NCBI GenBank assembly: GCA_934589675.1
Contig: CAKTOF010000014.1
Coordinates: 1-62,109 of the forward strand
Origin: an uncultured Oscillospiraceae bacterium
Lineage (GTDB): Bacteria > Bacillota > Clostridia > Oscillospirales > Oscillospiraceae
DNA: 62,109 nt
Direction: 5' to 3'
The first letter of the stretch is position 1. Each line of letters begins with the position of its first letter. Positions 49,866 to 58,148 of the stretch are shown here, one piece after another. The notes below the pieces were generated by a model. It was given only the letters and a program-made list of their open reading frames with translations. It was not told the origin of the DNA and searched no databases. A program made the position numbers and the translations under genes.

Positions 49866-49893
49866 AATATAGCACAAACGATTAAGCTGTCAA
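49866..49893 (-). promoter_or_regulatory. Promoter of ECF sigma operon
   Basis: Minus-strand TTGACA and TATATT, 16-nt spacing. This is a housekeeping-type promoter, so basal expression does not need the ECF factor itself. Confidence 0.75.
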
Positions 49894-49967
49894 GCGCTTC
49901 CGCGCTGGCGTTTTTTTGTGGGGTGTGGTACAATGGCGGCAGAAAAAATTTGCAGGAGGCGGCGGAA

Positions 49968-50768
49968 ATGCCGGATTATTTTGCGCATGGGCTGTTCGGG
50001 CAGATGGTGCTCGAGCGGCTGAGCGGGGCGCTGCGGGTGCGGCTGGAGAGCGAGAAAACCGCGTATTTTCTCGGGCAGTACGGGCCGGACCCGATGTTTT
50101 TTATTTTCGGCCGCGCGCGGGACGAGGCGCGGGCGATGCACCGCGCGCCCGGGGCCGTGCCGCTGCGGCGTCTTTCGGAAAGCTATGCGGCCGGGACGGC
50201 GCAGAGCGCGGGGTACCTGGCCGGGTTTTTGTGCCACTTCCTGCTCGACGCGGCGTGCCATCCTTATATCCTGGAGGCCGCCGCGCGCGGCCCGCTCGGC
50301 CACACGGCCATCGAGACGGAGCTTGACCGCGCGCTCATCGCCCGCGCCGGCTTCCGGCCAAACCGCGACGCGCCCATGGTGCCGCCCGGCCTGCCCGCGG
50401 ACGTCTGCCGCGCGGCGAGCGCGGCGTATGAATTTACGTCGCCCCAGCACTATGACCGCGCCTACCGCGCCTTCTGCGCCGTCTGCCGCGGCCTCGCCCG
50501 GGCGCAGGGCACGCCGGTGCGCGCGGCCGTGAGCGGCCTGTCCCGCCTGCCGGGGCTTGCGCCCATCCGCGGGTGCGTCTCCGGCCGCGCAGGCGACCCG
50601 GCCGCGCAGGAAACGACGGCCGCGCTCTGCGGGCGCATGGCCGCCGCCATCGAGCCGGCCGCCCGCGCCGTCACATCATTTTTTGACGACCTGAGCGCCG
50701 GCGGCCGCCCGTGGGAGGCCGAGGTATACCAGACGGACTTCTCCGGACGGATCTGCCGGGCGCCGTAA
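49968..50768 (+). CDS. Zinc-dependent phospholipase C-like domain protein
   Basis: 266 residues. The layout matches the zinc-dependent phospholipase C/S1-P1-like fold of small Firmicute proteins: PDYFAHGLFG at the N-terminus, FLGQYGPDPMFF, GFLCHFLLDAACHPYI and GHTAIETELDRALI supply the His/Asp ligands. No signal peptide is visible, so it may act in the cytosol. GGAGGC lies about 8 nt before the ATG at 49968. A TACAAT box with a TG extension lies near 49929. Confidence 0.8.
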   Translation: MPDYFAHGLFGQMVLERLSGALRVRLESEKTAYFLGQYGPDPMFFIFGRARDEARAMHRAPGAVPLRRLSESYAAGTAQSAGYLAGFLCHFLLDAACHPYILEAAARGPLGHTAIETELDRALIARAGFRPNRDAPMVPPGLPADVCRAASAAYEFTSPQHYDRAYRAFCAVCRGLARAQGTPVRAAVSGLSRLPGLAPIRGCVSGRAGDPAAQETTAALCGRMAAAIEPAARAVTSFFDDLSAGGRPWEAEVYQTDFSGRICRAP

Positions 50769-50811
50769 AAAAAGCCTCCCCGGATGGGGAGGATCAGAAC
50801 GCATAGGAAAT

Positions 50812-50842
50812 GGCCCGTTGGGATTCTCCCAACGGGCCGTTT
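50812..50842 (+). terminator. Hairpin terminator
   Basis: GGCCCGTTGGGA / TCCCAACGGGCC then GTTTCG. A smaller stem (GCCTCCCC/GGGGAGG, 50773-50792) precedes it. Confidence 0.65.
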
Positions 50843-50884
50843 CGCGCCGCGCCACGCGGCGATCGGTTTTCGGGCGCATCGCGC

Positions 50885-50917
50885 AAAAACCCGCCCTGCC
50901 TGCGGCAGGGCGGGTCT
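50885..50917 (-). terminator. Terminator of cytidylate-kinase-like gene
   Basis: Stem ACCCGCCCTGCC / GGCAGGGCGGGT, TGC loop, with TTTTTG following on the minus strand. Confidence 0.85.
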
Positions 50918-50919
50918 TC

Positions 50920-51516
50920 TTATCCGCCGAAGCGGAGCTTTACGGCTTCGGCGAGGTACTGCGCGGTCAGCTCGACGCCGAGCGTGCCGGAGTTGAGCAT
51001 CATGTCGCGGCAGGCCGGGTCGCCCGGGGCGTAGCCGGCGTAGCGCAGATGGTAGTTCTCTCGCGCGCGGTCGATGTCCTGACAGGCGCGGCGGGCGTCG
51101 CGCTCGCTCATGAACAGCTGCGACGTGCAGTACTCGATGCGCTTTTCAAGCGGCGCGTAGATGTACACGCGCAGCAGATTTTTCTCGTCGCGCAGGATGT
51201 AGTCCGCGCAGCGGCCGACGAGGATGCAGCTCTTCTCCTCGGCAAGGTCGCGGATGATGCTCTCCTGCGCGGCGAAGATGGTGTCCTGCATCTGCGTCGT
51301 GCCGGGGCCGAGGGGCAGAAGCTTGCGCGCGATGGACGTCTTGGCCGTCTCCTCCTCGTCGCTCGCGGCCGACAGCGGAAGATTCGTGCGGCGCGCGGCT
51401 TCCTCAATGATGTCGCGGTCGTAAAAATCGACGCCGAGCAGCGCGGCCGTGCGCTGCGCGATGCTGCGTCCGCGGCTGCCGAACTGCCGCGCGATGGTCA
51501 AAACGAATTTTTCCAT
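50920..51516 (-). CDS. Cytidylate kinase-like family protein
   Basis: 198 residues of the cytidylate_kin2 type. A P-loop-like start (TIARQFGSRGRSIAQRTAALL) carries a modified GSxGR motif, followed by VDFYDRDIIEEAARR, CILVGRCADYIL and DARRACQDIDRARENYHLRY. The fold is that of nucleotide kinases, but the classic GxxGxGK is not present, so the substrate is uncertain. ATG 51516 follows GGAGG by 8 nt; the GTG at 51525 overlaps that site. Confidence 0.83.
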   Translation of the reverse strand: MEKFVLTIARQFGSRGRSIAQRTAALLGVDFYDRDIIEEAARRTNLPLSAASDEEETAKTSIARKLLPLGPGTTQMQDTIFAAQESIIRDLAEEKSCILVGRCADYILRDEKNLLRVYIYAPLEKRIEYCTSQLFMSERDARRACQDIDRARENYHLRYAGYAPGDPACRDMMLNSGTLGVELTAQYLAEAVKLRFGG

Positions 51517-51566
51517 AGACTGCACCTCCGAAAAACTCTCCGGCCCGGCCGGCTTCTTACAGCTTT

Positions 51567-51595
51567 AGCATAGCAGATGTTCGCCCCGCTGTCCA
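51567..51595 (-). promoter_or_regulatory. Promoter of cytidylate-kinase-like gene
   Basis: Minus-strand TGGACA and TATGCT with 17-nt spacing. Confidence 0.55.
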
Positions 51596-51599
51596 GCGG

Positions 51600-51929
51600 G
51601 AGGGTGGGATTTTTGCCGTGCGGAGCGCCCATAGGCCCCCTTGTGTAAAGGGGGCTGTCGGCGGAGCCGACTGGGGGATTGTAAGCTTGGTCGAAGTACA
51701 AGGACAACGTTAAAACGAACCCCGCGGTAAACCCGACGGCCTACAATCCCTCCGTCACGCCTTCGGCGTGCCACCTCCCTTTACACAAGGGAGGCTTTGG
51801 CGCATCCGAAATTCGCAGCCGCGTGCCGCCAACCCCTCCGTCACGGCCTGACGGCCGTGCCACCTCCCCTTTCACAGGGGAGGTATTGGGGCGCGCGCTG
51901 CAATTGCGGCGCATCCCTCTATTTTTCCC
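51600..51929. repeat. Repeat array 3: 170-bp D element plus one D unit
   Basis: Contains a complete D element at 51631-51800 (units 51631-51685 and 51741-51800, inverted), exactly as long as the one at 46829-46998. Its middle is the reverse complement of the middle of that copy, with several differences. A further D unit lies at 51829-51888. No gene is seen. Confidence 0.87.
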
Positions 51930-53453
51930 TCACTCCGCGTGGGCTTTTTCGATCTCCGGGTCGTACGACAGGATCGGGGCGTCGTTTTTCCCGCGCAGGA
52001 CGCGGCGGACGTAGTTTCTCGTGATCCTCGCGACGAGCGGGGAGAGCGAGATGACGCCGATGAGGTTCGGGATGCTCATCAGGCCGTTGAACGTGTCGGA
52101 GATGTCCCACGCGAGGTCGAGGCTCATCGTCGCGCCGACTAAGATGAACGCGACGAACACGACCTTGTAGACGATGGTCGACTTCGTGCCGAGCACCGGG
52201 TTGCCGGAGAGCTTGCCGATGAGGTATTCCCACGACTTCGTGCCGTAGTAGCTCCAGCCGAGGACGGTCGAGAACGCGAAGAGCAATATCGCGATGGCGA
52301 TGAACATCGCGCCGAAGCGGCCGAACACCGTCGAAAACGCCTCGGCCACGAGGACGGACTTCATGGCGTCGGTCAGCATTTCGCCGGTCTGAAGGTCGAC
52401 AAGGCCGCTCGTCAGGATGACGAGCGCCGTCATCGTGCACACGACCCATGTGTCGGCGAACACCTCAAAGATGCCCCACATGCCCTGCCGGACAGGCTCT
52501 TTGACATTCGAGCTGGAGTGGACCATGACCGACGAGCCGAGGCCGGCCTCGTTGGAAAAAACGCCGCGCTTGAAGCCCCACGTCACGGCCAGCTTGACCG
52601 CGTAGCCCACCGCGCCGCCCGCGACGGCGCGCAGGCCGAAGGCGAACGAGAAGATCGAGCTGAACGCCGCGCCGATCTGGCGGAAGTTCACGCCGATGAT
52701 GGCGAGCGCGCCGAGAATGTACACGACGACCATGAACGGGACGATCTTCTCCGTCACGGAGGCGATGCGCTGCAATCCGCCGACGATGACGAGCCCGGCC
52801 AGCGCGAGCAGCACGACGCCCGTCACCCATGTCGGGATGGAGAACGCCGAGAGCATATTGCTCGAGATGGTGTTGACCTGGCTCATGTTGCCGATGCCGA
52901 ACGACGCCGTCACGGCAAAGAGCGAAAAGAGCACCGCGAGCACGCTGCCGAGCTTTTTGCAGCCGCGGTAGCCGCCGAGGCCGTCCTGTAAATAGTACAT
53001 GGCGCCGCCCGACCACTCGCCTTTTGCGTTGCGGCGGCGGAAGTAGATGCCGAGGACGTTTTCAGAGTAGTTCGTCATCATGCCGACAAACGCGGCCAGC
53101 CACATCCAGAAGATGGAGCCCGGCCCGCCGGAGACGATGGCCGTCGCGACGCCGGCGATGTTGCCGACGCCGACCGTCGCGGCCAGCGCGGTGCAAAGCG
53201 CCTGGAACTGCGAGATGGAGCCGGCGTCGTCCGTGTGGCCGGAGACGTGCTTTTTGAAAATGCTGCCGATCGTCTCGCGCATCCAGTGGCGGAGATGCGT
53301 GACCTGGAACACGCGCGTGACGGCCGTCATGAGCACGCCCGTTGCAATGAGCAGCGTCAGCACGGGCACGCCCCAGACGAAGTCGTTGACCGCGCCGTTG
53401 ACGCGCGCAATGGTCTCCGCCGCGCCCGCGGCGAGATAGGGTCCGGTGAACAT
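51930..53453 (-). CDS. agcS: AgcS-type sodium:alanine/glycine symporter
   Basis: 507 residues with about eleven membrane helices. The family signature GSISQFQALCTALAATVGVGNIAGVATAI is present, read in two pieces (QALCTALAATVGVGNIAG), along with KRGVFSNEAGLGSS and GWSYYGTKSWEYLIG. It imports alanine or glycine with sodium. The ATG at 53453 follows AAGGAGAG by 7 nt; the longer frame runs into the riboswitch and is not coding. The tandem glycine riboswitch upstream supports glycine as a substrate or signal. Confidence 0.92.
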   Translation of the reverse strand: MFTGPYLAAGAAETIARVNGAVNDFVWGVPVLTLLIATGVLMTAVTRVFQVTHLRHWMRETIGSIFKKHVSGHTDDAGSISQFQALCTALAATVGVGNIAGVATAIVSGGPGSIFWMWLAAFVGMMTNYSENVLGIYFRRRNAKGEWSGGAMYYLQDGLGGYRGCKKLGSVLAVLFSLFAVTASFGIGNMSQVNTISSNMLSAFSIPTWVTGVVLLALAGLVIVGGLQRIASVTEKIVPFMVVVYILGALAIIGVNFRQIGAAFSSIFSFAFGLRAVAGGAVGYAVKLAVTWGFKRGVFSNEAGLGSSVMVHSSSNVKEPVRQGMWGIFEVFADTWVVCTMTALVILTSGLVDLQTGEMLTDAMKSVLVAEAFSTVFGRFGAMFIAIAILLFAFSTVLGWSYYGTKSWEYLIGKLSGNPVLGTKSTIVYKVVFVAFILVGATMSLDLAWDISDTFNGLMSIPNLIGVISLSPLVARITRNYVRRVLRGKNDAPILSYDPEIEKAHAE

Positions 53454-53480
53454 AGCGTCTCTCTCCTTCTTTGTGCGCGC

Positions 53481-53520
53481 GCAAAAAAGCGCAGGCCGCC
53501 CCCGTGGGGAAGCCTGCGCC
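53481..53520 (-). terminator. Riboswitch expression-platform terminator
   Basis: Stem GCGCAGGC / GCCTGCGC with a 15-nt loop, then TTTTTT on the minus strand, between the glycine aptamers and the agcS start. Confidence 0.85.
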
Positions 53521-53561
53521 GGACGGCAAAGCGCACGGGCGCAAGCCCGCGGCGGGTTGAA

Positions 53562-53703
53562 CTCTGTCCTTTTGCCTGAGAGATTTGGCGTTCGCCTTGC
53601 ACCTTCGGCCCTCAAAAATGAGCTTCTCCAGAGCGCGATCCCCTTGCAGTCCCGGTGCCTGATCATGTGATTCCTTTGGCGGCGCTTTCGCGCGCGTTCC
53701 TGC
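53562..53703 (-). promoter_or_regulatory. Tandem glycine riboswitch
   Basis: Read on the minus strand. Aptamer 2 (53562-53634) has the conserved CTCTGGAGA, GGGCCGAAGGTGCAAGG and CTCTCAGGCAAAAGGACAGAG segments, the last written here in two overlapping parts. Aptamer 1 (53646-53703) is more diverged: a GCAG/CTGC closing helix, GCCAAAGGAAT and GATCAGGCACCGGGACTGC. A short linker joins them. The terminator at 53481-53520 follows. Glycine binding should decide read-through into agcS. The direction of control (on or off) is not readable by eye. Confidence 0.85.
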
Positions 53704-53738
53704 AAAGATCATATCGCACATAATTCAGTTACTTCATC

Positions 53739-53767
53739 ATAATAGCACGGCAAATCGCCGGACGCAA
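53739..53767 (-). promoter_or_regulatory. Promoter of glycine riboswitch/agcS
   Basis: Minus-strand TTGCGT and TATTAT with 17-nt spacing and a TG extension. Predicted leader ~280 nt. Confidence 0.65.
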
Positions 53768-53794
53768 CCATTATTTTCCCGTGAAAACAGATAA

Positions 53795-53831
53795 AACGAA
53801 ACAGCCCGCGTGCGAAAATTCGCACGCGGGC
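53795..53831 (-). terminator. Terminator of arg operon
   Basis: Stem GCCCGCGTGCGAA / TTCGCACGCGGGC followed by TGTTTCGTTTT on the minus strand. Confidence 0.8.
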
Positions 53832-53892
53832 GTAAAAATGCCGTTTTACCCCAGGAATTTGCAGGATTCTCAGGCGGCAGTTTCGTTTTGAC

Positions 53893-55071
53893 TCAGCCGA
53901 GCACCGACTTGAGGATCGCAAGCCCCGCGTCGATCTCGTCGTAGGTGATGGTGAGCGGCGGCGTCAGGCGCAGCGTGTTCTGCATGGCGGTCAGCACGAG
54001 CAGGCCGTGCTCGGCGAGCTTGCCCGCAAGGTCGCCGACCTGCGCGCCCTCGACCGTCGCGCCGACCATCAGGCCGACGCCGCGGAAATCCGTCAGGTGC
54101 GCGGGCTTTAAGGCCGCGAGCCGGCCTTTGAGATACTCGCCCTTGGCCGTGACCTCGGCGAGCAGCTTGTCGTCGACCGCGTCGAGCACGGCCGCGGCTG
54201 CGGCGCAGCAGATGGGGTTGCCGCCGAACGTGGAGCCGTGCTGGCCGTCGAGCGTGCGGCAGACCTTCTTGCCGGCCATAAAGCCGCCCATCGGCAGGCC
54301 GCCCGCGATGCCCTTTGCAAACGAAAAAGCGTCGGGCAGGATGCCGTAGTGCTGGAATGCGAAAAGATGGCCCGTCCGGCCGACGCCGGTCTGCACCTCG
54401 TCGACGAGCAGCAGGATGTCGCGCTCGTCGCACAGCCGCCTGACCTGCCGGACGTACTCGGCGGGCAGGATGTTGACGCCGCCCTCGCCCTGAATGAGCT
54501 CCATTAAGATGGCGCAGGTGTCGTCGGTCGCCTCGGCGGCAAGCGCCTCGATGTCGCCCGCGGGGACGTAGGCGAAGCCCTCGGCGAACGGGAAGAAATA
54601 GTTGTGGAACACGTCCTGCCCCGTGGCGGTCAGTGTCGTCATCGTGCGGCCGTGGAACGACTGGCGCAGCGTGATGATCTTGCTGCGGCCGCGGCCGTAA
54701 TGGTCAAAGGAATACTTGCGGGCGATCTTGATGAGGCCCTCGTTCGCCTCGGCGCCGGAGTTGCCGAAAAAGACGTTCTCCATGCCGGTGCGCTCGACAA
54801 GGCGCTTTGCCACCTCGACGCACGGGGCGGTGTAGTAGAGGTTCGACGTGTGGCCGAGCGTATGCGCCTGGTCGCAGATGGCCTTGACCCAGCGCTCGTC
54901 GCACGAGCCGAGGGCGTTGACGGCGATGCCGGCGGTGAAGTCGAGGTATTCCTTCCCCTCGTAGTCCCAGTAGCGCGCGCCGGCGCCGCGCGCGAGCGCG
55001 ATGGGGAACTGGCCGTGGTAGGTGTGCATCAGGTATTTCTGGTGCTCGGAGATAAGCGCTTGGCTTGTCAT
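53893..55071 (-). CDS. argD: Acetylornithine aminotransferase
   Basis: 392 residues, fold-type I PLP enzyme. The PLP lysine is Lys253 in FSFAKGIAGG; GNSGAEANEGLIKIARKY, SFHGRTM and LLLVDEVQTGVGRTG are the family blocks. It converts N-acetylglutamate semialdehyde to N-acetylornithine with glutamate. Last gene of the argHCJBD run, 12 bp after argB. Homologues may also act on succinyldiaminopimelate or GABA, but the context settles on arginine. Confidence 0.93.
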   Translation of the reverse strand: MTSQALISEHQKYLMHTYHGQFPIALARGAGARYWDYEGKEYLDFTAGIAVNALGSCDERWVKAICDQAHTLGHTSNLYYTAPCVEVAKRLVERTGMENVFFGNSGAEANEGLIKIARKYSFDHYGRGRSKIITLRQSFHGRTMTTLTATGQDVFHNYFFPFAEGFAYVPAGDIEALAAEATDDTCAILMELIQGEGGVNILPAEYVRQVRRLCDERDILLLVDEVQTGVGRTGHLFAFQHYGILPDAFSFAKGIAGGLPMGGFMAGKKVCRTLDGQHGSTFGGNPICCAAAAAVLDAVDDKLLAEVTAKGEYLKGRLAALKPAHLTDFRGVGLMVGATVEGAQVGDLAGKLAEHGLLVLTAMQNTLRLTPPLTITYDEIDAGLAILKSVLG

Positions 55072-55083
55072 AAAACTTCCTCC

Positions 55084-55956
55084 TTACCGGTCGCCGTAGA
55101 TCATGGTGCCGACGCCCGCGTCGGTCAGAAGCTCCATTAAGATGGAGTGCTTCTTGCGGCCGTCCAGAATGTGCGCCGTGCGCACGCCGCCGCGGATGGC
55201 GTCGACGCAGCAGGCGATCTTCGGGATCATGCCGCCGGAGATGACGCCCGCGGCCTCAAGCTCCGGGACCTCGTCGATGCGCAGCGAGCTGATGAGCGTC
55301 GACTCATCGTGGACGTCGTGCAGAAGGCCGGGGATGTCGGTGAGCACCATGAGCTTCTCGGCGCCGAGCGCCTCGGCGATCTTCGAGGCAGCCGTGTCAG
55401 CGTTGATGTTGTAGCGCGGCTCGCCGTCGATGCCGGCCGCGACGGTCGAGACGACCGGGATATAGCCGCCGGACAGCGCGTCGTGGATGGGCTTCGGGTC
55501 GACGCTGACGATCTGGCCGACGAGGCCGTAGTCCACGCCCGGCTCGACGAGCCTGCGCGCGCGGATCATGCTGCCGTCCATGCCGCACAGGCCGAGCGCG
55601 CGGCCGCCGCGGCGCTCGAACATGCCGACGAGGTCCTTGTTCACTTTTCCGTTTAAGACCATCTGGACGATCTCCATCGTCTCCTCGTCGGTATAGCGCA
55701 GGCCGTTGACAAAGCGCGACTCCTTGCCCGTCTTTTTGAGCAGGTCGGCGATCTCCGGCCCGCCGCCGTGGACGACGACGACCTGAATGCCGACGAGGCC
55801 GAGGAGCACGATGTCCTCGATGACGGCCTCGCGCAGTTCCTCGGAGATCATGGCGTTGCCGCCGTACTTCACGACGATGGTCTTATGATAGAATTTCTGG
55901 ATGTACGGCAGCGCCTCGACGAGCATCTGCGCGCGCTCCTGTGTGGTAAATGGCAT
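55084..55956 (-). CDS. argB: Acetylglutamate kinase
   Basis: 290 residues. The amino-acid-kinase motifs KTIVVKYGGNAM, VVVHGGGPEI and DIPGLLHD are present. It phosphorylates N-acetylglutamate. The longer N-terminal helix before the KYGGNAM block (TTQERAQMLVEALPYIQKFY) is typical of the arginine-inhibited hexameric form, so feedback control is likely. ATG 55956 follows AGGAGG; argJ ends 13 bp upstream. Confidence 0.94.
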   Translation of the reverse strand: MPFTTQERAQMLVEALPYIQKFYHKTIVVKYGGNAMISEELREAVIEDIVLLGLVGIQVVVVHGGGPEIADLLKKTGKESRFVNGLRYTDEETMEIVQMVLNGKVNKDLVGMFERRGGRALGLCGMDGSMIRARRLVEPGVDYGLVGQIVSVDPKPIHDALSGGYIPVVSTVAAGIDGEPRYNINADTAASKIAEALGAEKLMVLTDIPGLLHDVHDESTLISSLRIDEVPELEAAGVISGGMIPKIACCVDAIRGGVRTAHILDGRKKHSILMELLTDAGVGTMIYGDR

Positions 55957-55969
55957 TGGATGGTCCTCC

Positions 55970-57196
55970 TCAGGTGCGGTAGTCACCGTTGATCTTGACA
56001 TAGTCATACGTGAGGTCGCAGCCCCAGCATGTGGCGGCGTGGTCGCCCTCGTGCAGCTCGACGGCGATGGTGACCTCGTCCTCGGACAAAATGGTCTTGG
56101 CCTTGTCCTCGTCGAACACGAGCCCGTCGCCCGCGCGGCAGACGGCGATCTCGCCGGAGGCGGAGCGGAACGCGGCGTCGACGTATTCCGGGCGGAAGGC
56201 CGCGCCGGAGTAGCCCATCGCGCACAGCACGCGGCCCCAGTTGGCGTCCGCGCCGAACATGGCGGCCTTGACGAGGCTTGAGCAGACGATGGCCTTGGCC
56301 AGCGCCTCGGCCGTCTCCTCCGACCGCGCGCCGGAGACGGTGGCCGAGATGAGCTTCGTCGCGCCCTCGCCGTCCTTGGCGATGGCGCGCGCGATCTGCA
56401 CGAGCAGGATCTTCAGCGCGCCGGCAAAGCACTCGTAGTCCTCGCCCATCTCGACGATGGGCGCGTTGCCCGCCGCGCCGTTTGCGATGACGGAGCACAT
56501 GTCGTTCGTCGACGTGTCGCCGTCGACCGACACGCGGTTGAGCGAGACGCGGACGGCTTCTTCCAGCGCCGTGTGCAGCAGCGCCGGCGCGATGGCGCAG
56601 TCGGTCGTGACGAACGTGAGCGTCGTGCCCATATTCGGGTGGATCATACCGCTGCCCTTGCTGATCGCGCCGAGCGTGACGGTCTTGCCGCCGAGGTCAA
56701 GCGAGAGGGCGAACTCCTTTTTGACCGTGTCCGTCGTCATGATGGCGTGCGCCGCGTCGTCGGAGCCCTCGGCCGTGTCGGAAAGCTTGTCCGCGAGCGC
56801 GGGCAGCGCGTTTTCGATGGCCGAGATATTGAGCTCCACGCCGATGACGCCCGTGGAGGCGACGAGAAAGTCCGACGCGGAAAGCCCCGTGGCCTTCGCC
56901 GCGGCGATGCACATCGCCTCGGCGTGCTCGTGGCCGTCCGGCGCGCAGGCGTTGGCGTTGCCGGAGTTTACGATGACGCCGCGGGCCGTGCCGCTGCCGA
57001 GGTGATCCATCGTGACATAGATGGGCGCGGCCTTGACGCGGTTTCTCGTATAGACGGCCGCGGCGGACGCGGCGCGGTCGGACAGGATCATGGCAAGGTC
57101 GTATTTTTCCGGGCTGGAGCCGGCCTTGACCCCCGCGTGGAGGCCGGCGGCGGAGAAGCCCTGCGGCGCGGTGACGCCGCCCTTGATGAGTTTCAT
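55970..57196 (-). CDS. argJ: Glutamate N-acetyltransferase/amino-acid acetyltransferase
   Basis: 408 residues. The autocleavage site lies in KGSGMIHPNMGTTL, with Thr191 as the likely nucleophile that splits the chain into alpha and beta subunits. It recycles the acetyl group from N-acetylornithine to glutamate, and may also use acetyl-CoA. No argA is seen here. The strong conserved TGVIGVELN and SVDGDTSTNDM blocks support the call. 19 bp after argC. Confidence 0.94.
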   Translation of the reverse strand: MKLIKGGVTAPQGFSAAGLHAGVKAGSSPEKYDLAMILSDRAASAAAVYTRNRVKAAPIYVTMDHLGSGTARGVIVNSGNANACAPDGHEHAEAMCIAAAKATGLSASDFLVASTGVIGVELNISAIENALPALADKLSDTAEGSDDAAHAIMTTDTVKKEFALSLDLGGKTVTLGAISKGSGMIHPNMGTTLTFVTTDCAIAPALLHTALEEAVRVSLNRVSVDGDTSTNDMCSVIANGAAGNAPIVEMGEDYECFAGALKILLVQIARAIAKDGEGATKLISATVSGARSEETAEALAKAIVCSSLVKAAMFGADANWGRVLCAMGYSGAAFRPEYVDAAFRSASGEIAVCRAGDGLVFDEDKAKTILSEDEVTIAVELHEGDHAATCWGCDLTYDYVKINGDYRT

Positions 57197-57215
57197 TTCC
57201 GTTCTCCTTTCCCGC

Positions 57216-58145
57216 TCACAGCCCGGTCTGCTCCGGCAGGCCGAGCATGATGTTCATATTCTGCACGGCCGCGCCCGAGGCGCCCTTGCCGAGGTTGTCA
57301 AAGCGCGACGAGATCGTGACCTGCTCGTCGTTTCCGCAGACGAAGATCTGCAATTTGCAGGTGCCCGCGAGGTTATTTGAGCCTAAAAAGCCCGACTCCG
57401 GCGCGGCGCAGACCTCGATGAGATCCTGCCCGGCGTAAAAGTCGCGGTAGACCTCCAGAAGCTGGGCAACGCTCGGCGCGCCGGCAAGGTTGGATGTGTA
57501 CAGCGACGTCGTCACGAGCATCCCGCACGGGAAGTCGCAGATGACGGGGTTGAAAATGGGCTTTGTCGTCAGGCCGCCGTAGCGCATCATCTCGGGGATG
57601 TGCTTGTGGCTGAGCGTCAGGCCGTAAAGCCGCGCGGAGTCAAGCTCCACGTCGCGCTCGGGCGACTCATACTGCGCGATGGTCTTTTTTCCGCCGCCGG
57701 TGTAGCCGGTCAGCGACGTGGCGCAGACCTTCGCGTCCGACGCAAGAAGGCCCAGCTCCACGAGCGGGTGGACGGCCGCGATGAAGCCCGTGGCATGGCA
57801 GCCGGGGTTGGCCACGCGCTTTGCCGCAGCAATGGCGTCGCGCTGGCTTGCGGTCAGCTCCGCAAAGCCATAGGTCCAGCCCGGCGCGACGCGGTGCGCC
57901 GTCGAGGCGTCGATGACGCGGACAGACGGGTTTTCGATGAGCGAGACGGACTCCTTCGCCGCCGCGTCCGGCAGGCACAAAAACACGATGTCGGCGGAGT
58001 TTAATGCCTCCTGCCGCGCGGCGGCGTCCTTGCGCTTGTCCTCGGGCAGCTTGATGAGGTCGATGTCGTCGCGCTCGCCGAGGCGGGCGTCGATCTGAAG
58101 GCCGGTCGTGCCCTCCCGGCCGTCGATGAAGATCTTTGTTTTCAT
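57216..58145 (-). CDS. argC: N-acetyl-gamma-glutamyl-phosphate reductase (short form)
   Basis: 309 residues. This is the shorter, less common ArgC type (IFIDGREGTTGLQIDARL at the start) rather than the ~345-residue form. Catalytic Cys116 sits in NPGCHATGF. It reduces the acyl phosphate made by ArgB with NADPH. It begins 3 bp after argH ends, so translation is coupled. Confidence 0.92.
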   Translation of the reverse strand: MKTKIFIDGREGTTGLQIDARLGERDDIDLIKLPEDKRKDAAARQEALNSADIVFLCLPDAAAKESVSLIENPSVRVIDASTAHRVAPGWTYGFAELTASQRDAIAAAKRVANPGCHATGFIAAVHPLVELGLLASDAKVCATSLTGYTGGGKKTIAQYESPERDVELDSARLYGLTLSHKHIPEMMRYGGLTTKPIFNPVICDFPCGMLVTTSLYTSNLAGAPSVAQLLEVYRDFYAGQDLIEVCAAPESGFLGSNNLAGTCKLQIFVCGNDEQVTISSRFDNLGKGASGAAVQNMNIMLGLPEQTGL

Positions 58146-58148
58146 GGC

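Noticed and set aside
46728..51888. D units as a CRISPR array
   Set aside because: Units alternate in orientation, have irregular spacing, differ in sequence, and no cas genes are present.
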